A DNA stretch of 38,770 bases from Mastigamoeba balamuthi (Eukaryota > Evosea > Mastigamoebida > Mastigamoebidae). The DNA lies in assembly GCA_902651635.1 (NCBI GenBank), contig CACRSC010000096.1, forward strand, positions 40,440-79,209, given 5' to 3'. Positions 30,111 through 38,770 of the stretch are shown piece after piece. A program made the position numbers and the translations under genes. The notes below the pieces were generated by a model. The model was given only the letters and a program-made list of their open reading frames with translations, was not told the origin of the DNA and did no database searches. Numbering within the stretch: position 1 is the stretch's first letter; the number at the start of each line of letters is the position of its first letter.

Positions 30111-31205
30111 GCACTCGGATGGACGGAGAGGATGGACTGCAACGAGGCACAGTAAGCAGGCTGAGCTCTCGCGGTGGTTCTTTTGACTAGAGACGGCAGT
30201 TTTGTGATTGCGCGAGACCCACAAAGGCTCGGCTAGAGATGCCATGGTGCTCACAAGGGCTGCATGTGGTCGTTTGCCACAACTCCATCTTTGAAATTCT
30301 GCGGGTCCCAACCAGCTCGTCATTCCCCTCGCCGTGACTGACGAAGGGGTCAGTCTGCTCAAGCTATTCATGGGCGTGCAGACCCATCCAAGAAGCCTCG
30401 GGCGGATACGAGTCGTGACCCACGTTGAGCCGCTTCTCCAGTTCTGGCAGGCGGACCGTAAAGGCGAGCCTGGGTCACTAGTGGTAGATTTCGGTCCCCA
30501 CGGACACCCCCGTGGAAAATGGCGGAGGGGGGGGGGAAGGCAAAAAGACGCATTTGAAATGAAGAAACCAAGGACTGCAAAACTCAGGGCCCCTGAAGTA
30601 ATTACCACTCTGTTCCTGCAAAAAACTTGTCTGAATGAGACGAAGCTTTGGAATTGGATACAACAATATGAAGTTACTTTTCAGAAATCTGGATATTGTT
30701 GTCGAAAATTTGAGTTTAGTCAAGGTGTGGAATGTGGTATGTGATATAGTACAAATCACAATCAACTAGTCCACCTTAGTTCACGAACACTTCTATTAGA
30801 AATAATTCCAATTGGAGTGATTATTGGCCAACATATGATCTGATCAAAAATAACAGAAATTCAGAATATCTGATAAAGACAACAATGTCTCTCACAGAGA
30901 ATGTGAGTAAATGGTTCTTGCACAACCATCCAATGGGCCCTCATTAGGGCAAGAGGCATATTGCATAGTATGTGCACTGCAGCTGTGGAACAGCCCAACA
31001 ATGGATAGATGAGTAACAAGATGGTATTACCTCATCTTCACCATCAAAAAAAGTCAGAAGAGCAACAACAGAGAAGAACAAACAAGTTCTGAAAAGAGCA
31101 AACTGAACCAAGCAATCATTGTTTTTTTTGGTGAGAGAAGCTGTTGAGGAAGGAAGCAGCTTAATCTGGAGGGAGAGTCTGTTCATAATGGACAGGAAGG
31201 GAAAT
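30111..31205. other. Intergenic region with element fragments
   Basis: A 136-codon plus-strand frame (30334-30744) has no recognised content. Part of it (about 30470-30600) resembles the MITE. From about 30745 to 31200 the sequence is AT-rich with nothing recognisable. Confidence 0.35.
30470..30610. repeat. Sequence related to the 8.57-kb MITE
   Basis: The stretch GGCAAAAAG..GCATTTGAAA...GAA..CAGGG matches MITE positions about 8640-8700 in the same orientation, at roughly 75% by eye, with weaker similarity upstream. A minus-strand frame gives FQMRLFAFPPPSAIF here against FQMQLFALFSPFDGV in the MITE. Terminal repeats are not evident. Confidence 0.45.
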
Positions 31206-33227
31206 TCAGTGAGTGGCGTGGAACCCTGCAGCTGCAGGAGCAGGAGCAGCAGCTGCTGCAGCCCCAGTCTCGGCAGCAGGCATGATCACGTCCATCTGGT
31301 CTATGGCGATGAGAACAGCCTGCAAGCTGGTGCAGGTCGTGCTGTGTCTGGGCCTCTTGGCCCTTGTCATGCCTGGGGACTCTGAACGGGCTGAGCTCGT
31401 CCTGCCCCGCCTGTATAGATTGTTAGTTACCAAAATTGAAGAAGAGGGGGCACTCACGGTTCATTGGAGCACTGGTTCCGCCAGAATTCTAGGGCTGCCT
31501 CCTCCTCTGACGGCACGCGGTTGAAGGGGGCCAGCAGCTCACGTGCCCTGCCCATCATGTTCACGATCTGCTGCCGCTCCTCTGCTGCTGCAATTGCTTC
31601 TTCCACAAGGGGCAGACTGTAGTACAGGCACTTGTACCACGTTGCCTTCTTGGGCTCAGAGACAATGGAGTTTGCTGCCATCAAGTGCTGCATGCCCTTT
31701 GTGCTCCTGCCCTGCTGGACATCTGCTAGACTGTGCAGAGTACTGGCTGTATGCATCCAGGTTCCATAAAGCTCTGGATTGCATATGTTCCTCGATGCTG
31801 TCTTCATGATGATACCCTGTATGAACTCCAGTGTCTGGGCACAAAACAACTGGCAGTGGTCCAAACCTGTCTATGTTATCGGAAAAGTGGTAAGGGAGGT
31901 GGTTGTAGTACAGAGGCCTGTAAGGGCCATACTCTGAATGTCTTCTCCTCTCTGTGCCACCATCCTCTGCTTTCTCTGGACAGATTTTCTGCAGTTGCTC
32001 CAGCTGTTTCTTTCCCGTGATGTCCAGCAGCACCTTCCATCACTTGACTGAGATGGTCCCACTCGTCAGCAATGAGTGCACTGTCCCTGTGAGGCACATA
32101 TATTCCAGCCACTCATCCGGGACCAGTCCTCACAGCAGTATCTCGGCCACAGCAGCAAAGTTGAAGTACTCCTAGCATCTTCACAACTCAAACACCGTGA
32201 CTGATCTGGGGGCCAAGCTGCTTCTGAGCTTCTTCCTGAGGCACACAATCCTGTTGCTCAGAATTCTCCTTCCTGTCTCATCCATAACACTGCTGCTCTG
32301 CATCAAAGCTGCAAGGACTGGCTTCATGTCCCATGGCAGTTTATGCATTGGCTCTCTCAGCTGGCACAGGAAGGGATTCTCTATGTCTAAGAATGTGGGA
32401 TTGCAGATAGCCATCATGGTCAGTGCCACTTCATCCAGGGCAGCTTGTGCTGTCACCACAGTATGGGCCTTTGCTGCCTACTCTATTGACCTTCTTCTGG
32501 ATTGTGCAATGTCTCTTGGCTTCCACCCACTCAGCTTCAGGTCAGAGAAGTCCTTACGACTGCTCAGGCAATCTGTGCATGGCCTGTCAGACTCTTTTCC
32601 TCCGGGGATTTTACAGACACGTTCTTGCACTGCTTCATGGTGTCTGCTTGCTGGGATACCACAAATGCATAAACCCAACACATTCGACGTTCTCCACACA
32701 TCATTCTAACATCAATGCGTGACAGAATCAGGAACTCTGGCAGAAGATCAGCTCTGGCATCGTGCATATCATTTGGCAGTCCATACAGCTCCCCCACCAA
32801 TAGCTCAATAGCTGGATCATGGGAAGCCCTGTGCAATTCCGTGTCATGTTCAGGATCTTGATGAGCCACGACTCTTCGCTTCCCTTGTAAACTTGGGCCT
32901 TGTCCTGGTACTCCTGCAGAGCAATGACTATAGGCTCCCCTTCACGCCCCAGGGATTTGTGCAGTGCACCTGCCTTTGCACACACTGCCTGAAATCCTGC
33001 ACTGAAGAAGTACTCATTCACTATGTCTGCCTTGGTCTTCTCTACCTCCTCTGGAGCCCTGATCACAATGGTCTTCACTATGCAAGCCAGCCAATAACAC
33101 TGTGTAGGGAATGCTTGCTGTGCAGCTTCTTCCCCACAGCTGGCTCCATCTGCGGTATTCAATGCTGCATACAAGGCTGTATCAAAAACGATTCACCTGC
33201 TGAAGTCACTCAAGTGTGTAATACTCA
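31206..33227 (-). pseudogene. Decayed multi-frame gene, unknown family
   Basis: A series of minus-strand frames, each protein-like for 80-150 residues, follow one another with single frame changes: from about 33174 (EEVEKTKADIVNEYFFSAGF), 32869-32564 (DPAIELLVGELYGLPNDMHD), 32459-32181 (NPTFLDIENPFLCQLREPMH), 32112-31876 (ALIADEWDHLSQVMEG), 31864-31454 (PLVEEAIAAAEERQQIVNMM). The end is an Ala-rich tail stopping at 31206. The order, the lack of overlap and the surviving intron argue for one decayed gene. I do not recognise it. Confidence 0.5.
31411..31457 (-). other. Surviving intron in the decayed minus-strand gene
   Basis: 47 bases on the minus strand, GTGAGTGCC...CTATACAG. Splicing joins QCSNEP to RGRTSSARSE and avoids the TGA in the donor. 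Confidence 0.6.
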
Positions 33228-34053
33228 TTATGGACAGCTGTGACTTCTTGGGCCCGTCCCCTGAAGCGTGGGCATGCAGCTGACCCTGCTGAACTGCCAG
33301 CTGCCAAGTGGGCCATGAACGATGCAATCAGCAATATTCACAGAAGGATCAAGAGTCCGTTTGGCAACTCAGATGACTGTTTTCTGCAGTATGATCATGA
33401 TGTTAATAATGATGATATTTGCTTTTTGTGTTCCCCTTCTGCATGCAGGCTTTTTTTCTTTCTCTAAAGTCTGTTCAGTGTAACAATGGTATTGGGTTTG
33501 ATCCAATTTGTACCAAAAGTAAAAGTTCATATAAAGAATAATTTATACTCAGAAGTGACCTCAAACCTGAGTGTTTTTGGGGGACCTTCAAAAGTGAGAC
33601 CGTTCACAATCACACCAGCTCAAAGCAATGGCAGACCATTCTAAGATGATTCCAATCCTCAATGGCCATAGTATCACAGCTCTACCATCCCAGCATGTAG
33701 TGCTTGATGTGTATGCTCTACCACTTCACTTCTGAATGTTATTTTATGTTCACTCCAATCCAACATAAAATCCTAAACACAGGGTCAGGGCACTAAACTT
33801 TGTGCCCCCGCAGCCTGAGAAGAGGCCTCTGGTGCCCTCTGCTTGCCTTCACTCCTCTGCTATGCTTTACTCTGCTCTGTTATCCGTTTTGGCTGTGCTC
33901 TCACCACCCCAGCTATTTTCGAGTCGTCACTCATCTTAATGCAATAGGCGCCGAATAGGTGGCAACACCGACCAAGAGAATAGGGATAGTTTGTGACGTC
34001 AACAGAATATCTCTTTTGTGTTTTCTTGGCGAGTGTTTTGCTGTCGGGCGTCA
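33228..34053. other. Intergenic region, no gene recognised
   Basis: A 75-codon plus-strand frame (33240-33467) is probably by-product or part of the decayed gene's 5' side, which reads on in broken minus-strand frames to about 33390. The stretch 33480-34000 is AT-rich with nothing recognisable. It includes the 5' flank of the nuclease-kinase gene. Confidence 0.4.
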
Positions 34054-36255
34054 ATGACCGCTGCGCCGCCCCAGGAACTCAACGTTCTCTCCAGCGACGA
34101 CGCCCTCAAGGCCTCGCTGCTGGGCCTGCCGCGCGAAGTCCTCGCGGGGTACCGCAGCGCCACCGACGCGGAGCTGAACCTCTTCTTCAAGGAGACGGGC
34201 TTCAGAGACGTCCTCTGGCCGCGCCTGCGCCCCCTCTTCCGCGCAGAGATGGGCGCCCCTGCCGCTGGTCCGTTGGTCCCACCGACCTTGACACCCCAGT
34301 CCCCGGACACTTGTTTCCCCCCTTGTTTCGCCCGTCGCCCCTTTTTGTCCAAACAGTCAGCCAAGGTTCTTTTTCTTTCGCACCGGCGAAGATTTTCTCT
34401 TGTCAATTGACCCCGAGTTCCCCGCCAGCGCCGTCGGTGGAGGAGCGTGCGGCCGAGGCGGTGCGGCGCGGACTGGCGCTAGCCGAGGGTCTCCCAGAGG
34501 CCCAGGCCACGGCCGTTGCCCACTATCTGCACAGAATGCCGCCGACCAAGAGGACCGTCTACGAGCTCTCTCTGTGCCCCACCGCTGCCTCTCTGCTGCA
34601 GCACGTCCTCGCCAACCAGCTCTACCGAGAGCCGCGCGGCCGTCCGCACTCTGCCCCTCCGCCTTGCCCTCACCGACGTGCTTGCAGTCACTCCGTTCGG
34701 GATCCGGCAGTCGGACACCACTCTGGGGGGCGCCGTCGCTGCCAAGTTCGCTGGCAACGAAATGCCGTTCGACCTCAGGGCGCTGCTCCGTGCAGACGTG
34801 CCGGCCCCTTCTGACCAAGAGGCGAGTGCCTGGCAGGCGATACAAGGTCCGCCTCGAGTCGAGTGGTTTTGCGCAACTCAAGTGCGCTGCAGAGTGCCCC
34901 GTGCGGACGCGTGAGGGCTCTCTGCAGACGTCTCTTCTGAGTGCTTTGGGGCTCATGACGGACGGCGTGCGGTCGGTGCCTAGCGCTGCCCCCAAGAACT
35001 TCTTCGAGGTGTCCACAGACGAGCTCGACATCGTCCTCACTTCTGGGCCCGCATTCACGCCGCTCTACCTCACGTGCATTGTGGAGCTCAAGAAAAAGAG
35101 CAAGCCCATCAACGACAAGCTCATCGGGCAGCTCTACGGATACGCAATCCGGCAAATCAACCAGAACCCTGCGAGTGGCTCCTTTGTACGTTTGTCTCTC
35201 TTTCCCGGCAGTTTTCTCACTTGATCCCAGGTTCTCGCAATGGGGACGAACTTCCTGTCGACCGTCTGGATGGTCGTGCAAAAGGCCGAGTGCGACCGAG
35301 ACGGGGCGTGCCTCTGCAGCTACACTGAGATCAAGACGTCGGAAATCTCTCTGCGGCAGATGCTCGTCTCACTCATGTGCGTCAAACACGCTTTCTGCCC
35401 TACTGCAGAACCCAACACCATGCACATGCACAGGCGAGCGGACCCCGCCGCACTCACGGGCGGAATGCCACCGGTGATGCAATGCGGCCCCGACCCCGTG
35501 GTCTTGACTCGTGGTCTCGCAAGGGGTGCGACGTCCAGCGTCTACGAGTGCAGGTTCCGCGGCAGGACGGCCGTGCTCAAGTGCATCTCGGCGCCATTTG
35601 CTGCGTATGCGAAGGACGCCTGGGCCCTGCGGCTGCTCGCGGGCGTTGAGGGCGTCCCGGAGCTGCTCGGTGTCTGCTCGGACGGCGTCTCGGTCATCAC
35701 CCGCCCGCTCTGCAAGCCGGTGGGAGCCGGCGCCGTGGCGCACTTCGACACGCTCGTGCGCACGGTCCAGGCTGCCCACGAGCGCAACGTCGTGCACCGC
35801 GACATTCGCCCCACGAACGTGCTCGCATTCTCTGGCGGGGATAAGCAGATGCAGCTCTTCCTCATCGATTGGGGGTTTGCCGCTACTCCCGGGCCCAATA
35901 CGTACGTGGGCGTGTACGAGTACACGTCCTCGTCTGTGCAGCGTTCCGCGCTTTCGGAGTAAGCAATTTCCCTACCACTTGCATTCGTGCACGCCTCTGA
36001 CACGCTTGCGATCTCTTCAGGGCCGTGCAGTACGGGTTCGCTGACGACCTTGTCGCCCTCGTCAAGACAGCTTTCGCCCTCGCCTTCCCGCTGATCCGGG
36101 CCGCGATGGAGCAGCCTCGCACCACTGCGGCAGAGAGCGCAGAGAGGTGGCAGGCTATGGCGAATGGCAACTTTGTCGAGCTCCTGTCCGCGGCAGAGGC
36201 GTGCAACTACGACATGCTCGCCGACCAACTCCCTCACATCGGATCCCAGCCCTAA
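34054..36255 (+). CDS. PD-(D/E)XK nuclease-protein kinase fusion, CR-effector-like
   Basis: Exons by GT-AG and frame: 34054-34267, 34429-35185, 35231-35958, 36021-36255. The N-terminal 200 residues are helical and unrecognised. The nuclease part has ELDIVL (Asp codon 35027-35029), CIVELKKK (Glu 35084-35086, Lys 35090-35092) and QLYGYA, the D-x-E-x-K plus Gln/Tyr pattern of restriction-endonuclease-fold enzymes. The kinase part follows: RGATSSVYECRFRGRTAVLK (Lys 35579-35581), HRDIRPTNVL (Asp 35801-35803), LIDWGFA (Asp 35867-35869) and GFADDLVALV in the last exon; its catalytic residues look intact. Crinkler-RHS (CR) effectors are known to pair nuclease-fold and kinase domains. The frame changes at about 34610-34640 and 34800-34850, without room for an intron, so this is a recent pseudogene or has sequence errors. 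Nuclear action is inferred. Confidence 0.75.
34268..34428 (+). other. Intron 1 of nuclease-kinase gene
   Basis: 161 bases, GTCCGT...CCGCCAG, T-rich near its 3' half. It joins EMGAPA to APSVEERA. Confidence 0.65.
35186..35230 (+). other. Intron 2 of nuclease-kinase gene
   Basis: 45 bases, GTACGT...GATCCCAG. It joins PASGSF to VLAMGTNF in phase 0, linking the two parts of the nuclease domain. Confidence 0.75.
35959..36020 (+). other. Intron 3 of nuclease-kinase gene
   Basis: 62 bases, GTAAGC...CTCTTCAG. The in-frame TAA lies in the donor. Splicing joins the kinase activation segment to GFADDLVALV. Confidence 0.75.
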
Positions 36256-36689
36256 GTCGTCAAGTTGGAGGCCAGTTGCCTGGAGTAAGGGTTGTTTATG
36301 TGGGGCGCCACGTGTTTTGGGCAGCATTTAATTCCGATACACGAGTTTTAGGAGTCCAACCACCTCTTATCTAAGACGTTTTGTCTTTTTCTAGTTCCCC
36401 GGGGAAATTTTGGTTTCAATTACAAATAAGGAAAAGATGAAAACAGCAGAAATTTCCCCCATGTTTGATTACTCACGGTTTCTCCCAGGAACACGAATTC
36501 CAGAATTGTCACGGTTTTCGAGAACAAGAGGGACCTCATTGCATGCAGGTTTTCGTGGGCAAAGGCCATCAATGTAGCCTTGTTGTGCCAGCCCTGAACG
36601 CCTGACGTAATTGTCCAGGCCCACCATTGATAATGTTTGATGCCCAGGCACACACTATGGCAATGTTGTCCCTGACTCTTGGCTTGTAG
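36256..36689. other. Intergenic region, no gene recognised
   Basis: 3' flank of the kinase gene, then AT-richer sequence with short frames only (for example a 77-codon minus-strand frame at 36653-36420). A plus-strand piece MFDYSRFLPGTRIPELSRFS (about 36460-36520) could be an upstream part of the following remnant. Confidence 0.3.
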
Positions 36690-37404
36690 ATGTCAATCCT
36701 TGTGAGGCTGAGCCACTGGTTGCTAACTCCTGTCTGTGTCATTGCCAATGCAGAATTTGGCATGCTTAAGGCACTGCAGGACCACTACCCTCACATCCTG
36801 TTCATCACATCAGCATCAGAGAACGAGTACAAGGAGCTTCTCTCCATGGGACTTGGCCCTCAGGAAAGTCAACTCTGTGCTCAGGGAGCAGTTCTCCAGG
36901 CAGTCTTCAATTGCCCCAGCAGGCCTGCAGCCTCTTCCCCCTCATGAAGAACCTCTTCTCAGTGCAGACATGATGTCTGCTCTGTGTCAGTTTCCTGTTG
37001 ACCAAGTTTGTGTCTTGGCCCAGCTGTGTGGTCACTTGAGTGGGAGAACAGTGACACAGATTGTGCGGTGCATTGCTCAGGCAGACTACTGTGATGTGCT
37101 TCTACCACTCAAACACCAGCACACATAACAGGCAAAGACAAGCAAGGGGATGAGGATAAGGAGGTTACTACACCAGAAGCTGAGAAGAACGAGGAGGACA
37201 ATAAGATCAAGGAGGACAAGGACAAGAAGGCCATGAGATCAAGGGTTATGAGAAGGACAAGGATGAGAATGATGACAAGATAGAGGATGGTAAGGAGGAC
37301 AAGAACAAAAATAGTAGTGAGAACCATGACATGGAGCAGGATGAGGAGGGGAACGAGGCCAGGGACCTTGACACTCCAGCTCCAGTGACAGAACTCCCCA
37401 CATG
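36690..37404 (+). pseudogene. Unrecognised coding remnant with charged tail
   Basis: Two overlapping frames look like one protein broken by a frame change near 36860: NAEFGMLKALQDHYPHILFI and EYKELLSMGLGPQE in the first, VNSVLREQFSRQSS and SADMMSALCQFPVDQVCVLA in the second, which stops at 37128. Directly after comes a Lys/Asp/Glu-rich stretch in shifting frames (KDKDENDDKIEDGKEDKNKN) up to about 37404. I recognise no family. Confidence 0.4.
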
Positions 37405-37663
37405 ACCATTGCCAGAGCCACAACCAGGTTTGCGCAGCTACAGTCCAATCACTCACTTGCCCCCAGAGAGGGATGACAAGTGGAAGTCAAGACACACACA
37501 CAGCACAGCTAATGCAAATGACCAAGGCTGAACTCATCAGGCTGCTATTTGCAGAAGACTCTCAGTACTAAGGGAACTGGGAACAGGGGCTGGCATGCCC
37601 CATAGTAGGAAGCGTTCTGCTGCAGTAACTGAGAACCTATGATCATGTCCTCTCCTTCTGCCA
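37405..37663. other. No gene seen
   Basis: Short stretch between the charged remnant and the duplicated block. Nothing recognisable. Confidence 0.3.
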
Positions 37664-38508
37664 CAGGCCATCAAAAGGGCTGATGCGTGGCTGTAAGGGG
37701 ATTGGTTTTAAGGCCGCAGGTCCGATGTATCTTGGATCCGGAACTGTTGGATTGGCGGATTCTTTCATATATTCAGGCAGACAGCTGATTTGGGTGCCAA
37801 CACATGCATAGTCTATCCAGGGTGCATCAATGTCGCAGGTCCCAGTGCCCGTTGTCACTCCACAGGTCGCCCACGCCATCGCGGGGGCCATCAGGATGGA
37901 GGTGGACGGTGAGGCCATCGGGAGGGCGCTCTACGCTGGCATTGCCGAGGCGCTGCACCCCCAGTTTGATCAGCTCCGCGCGGAAATCCAGCAGGGCCGG
38001 TCCGAGACCAGCGCCGAGATCGCTGAGGTCGCTCACTCCTGCGCTGAGTTCCGCACGGGCACAGAGAGAATTCTGATAGACCTGAGGCACGTCTCCCAGT
38101 GCATGGACGTCCTCGTCGAGGACAGGACCCTCTGTGCGCTGCTAGTTCTTCACTGATGCCCCAGATTTGCACATCTGGGCTTGTCCCGCACCTCAGGGCA
38201 GGGAGGGGGTATGGCCGACAGCCTGTTGCTGCGAGGCCTCCCGCAGAGTCTCAGTCAGCGAGAACCCGGCCTGAGAGCGCATCTGACGTTGCGCGCGGTG
38301 CAGCCCGGAGCGTGAGGCAGCGACTCGACGAGGCCGACTGCCAGAGGGACGAGGACACCTGGGGGCCTCGCCGCGGCGCTGGGCATCAACATGAGGGCTG
38401 TGCGCCACTACGGGGGGTACCCCAACTGCGGACTGGCCGCCGCAGACCACGCGCTGGGGGTGCAGGGCTCGAGGCGCCTCGTGCGCGAGTGGCTGCAGAC
38501 AGAGGAGC
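37664..38508 (+). pseudogene. Truncated second copy of the coiled-coil gene
   Basis: Matches 28880-29840 including the upstream region and the ATG (37830). A TGA at about 38154 ends the first frame. About 130 bases of the coiled-coil region (29566-29694 in the first copy) are deleted, and the copy stops in the C-terminal domain just after GCGCGAGTGGCTGCAGACAG, where an unrelated repeat begins. The Cys-containing segment has GLAAADHA in place of GPAAADHA. Without the His part it cannot make the full protein. Confidence 0.8.
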
Positions 38509-38529
38509 CTGGCACCCGCCACTTGACCC

Positions 38530-38640
38530 TTGGCTGATTCTGTCCAATAAGTCCATCTCTCTGAGCTGACATCATAAAATGATGCCGTTTTTTGCGTTCG
38601 GACTCGAGGGTCAGAGTAATGTAAGAATCCAAGGGAAAAT
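38530..38640 (-). repeat. Dispersed repeat, copy 3 (inverted, diverged)
   Basis: The reverse complement contains CATTTTATGATGTCAGCTCA and GGACTTATTGGACAGAATCAG, matching the core of the repeats at 5265 and 10674. The minus-strand frame reads TASFYDVSSERWTYWTES against SKSFYDVGTQKTIYWTDS. It lies at the break point of the truncated gene copy. Confidence 0.6.
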
Positions 38641-38770
38641 TTGGAATCGGATTTAACTTGTCGCCGCGACAGTCGCCACACTGAGTGCGGGACTGGTGAT
38701 AATGGCAGGAACACTGGCCCAGCAGCGGGAAATGACGTCATTTCACTTACATATGTTTATATAAATCAGA
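38641..38770. other. Window end, no gene seen
   Basis: Contains the palindrome AAATGACGTCATTT at about 38732-38745. Nothing else. Confidence 0.35.

Noticed and set aside
31873-33174. RasGAP or formin domain in the decayed minus-strand gene
   Set aside because: Short look-alike pieces did not line up over a domain length.
33240-33467. 75-codon plus-strand frame as a gene
   Set aside because: No motif, and it overlaps broken minus-strand coding of the decayed gene.
1-38770. tRNA, rRNA, CRISPR array, bacterial operon features
   Set aside because: I looked for tRNA T-loop consensus, regular spaced repeats and Shine-Dalgarno-led operons and saw none.

Overview
This is a piece of a eukaryotic nuclear genome. 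The evidence is canonical GT-AG introns of about 45-160 bases in four gene models, no bacterial operon layout or Shine-Dalgarno sites, a LINE-type retroelement, a DDE transposase relic, a MITE and a chromodomain protein. GC-rich genes (roughly 65-75% GC by eye) sit as islands in AT-richer DNA full of decayed elements. A membrane-anchored cathepsin B-like protease (a layout known from Entamoeba CP-C proteins) and a delta-endotoxin-like helical domain (reported in Dictyostelium) make a free-living amoebozoan, possibly an archamoeba, my best guess. That guess is inference only.

Layout. 0.7-3.85 kb (+): a decayed LINE with endonuclease, reverse transcriptase and RNase H remnants, with a large hairpin on each side (249-373 and 4265-4347). 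4.66-5.06 kb: an unplaced ORF. 5.17-15.07 kb: a two-unit segmental duplication. Each unit holds a short dispersed repeat, a minus-strand DDE transposase pseudogene and the 3' end of a LamG gene. Unit A ends in mid-gene exactly at the only ambiguous base (10090), and a MITE has inserted into it (8569-8981). 14.2-17.4 kb (-): the full LamG gene, with Cys-rich repeats, a delta-endotoxin N-domain-like helical region, a beta-rich region and two LamG domains. 17.85-20.46 kb (+): head to head with it, a many-exon cathepsin B-like gene with an N-terminal membrane anchor. 20.6-21.0 kb (-): a decayed copy of the Cys-rich repeats. 21.0-23.36 kb: a 344-bp inverted repeat, apparently perfect, around 1.67 kb of AT-richer DNA.

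23.99-30.11 kb (+): three GC-rich genes: a disordered acidic/polyQ protein, a four-exon chromodomain protein with long Ala/Pro/Gln-rich tails, and a coiled-coil protein with a possible papain/OTU-like C-terminal domain. 31.2-33.2 kb (-): a decayed gene of unknown family that still has a recognisable intron. 34.05-36.26 kb (+): a PD-(D/E)XK nuclease-protein kinase fusion resembling Crinkler-RHS (CR) type effectors, with two frameshifts in its N-terminal part. 36.7-37.4 kb: unrecognised coding remnants with a charged tail. 37.66-38.51 kb: a truncated second copy of the coiled-coil gene, including its upstream region, followed by an inverted copy of the 5.3-kb dispersed repeat.

No single pathway links these genes. 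The strongest biological themes are secreted or surface proteins that could act against other cells (endotoxin-like/LamG protein and membrane cathepsin, divergently transcribed), a nuclease-kinase effector, and heavy turnover of duplicated DNA. I saw no tRNA, rRNA or CRISPR array. Exon joins were worked out by eye from frame continuity and splice dinucleotides; none is backed by transcripts.
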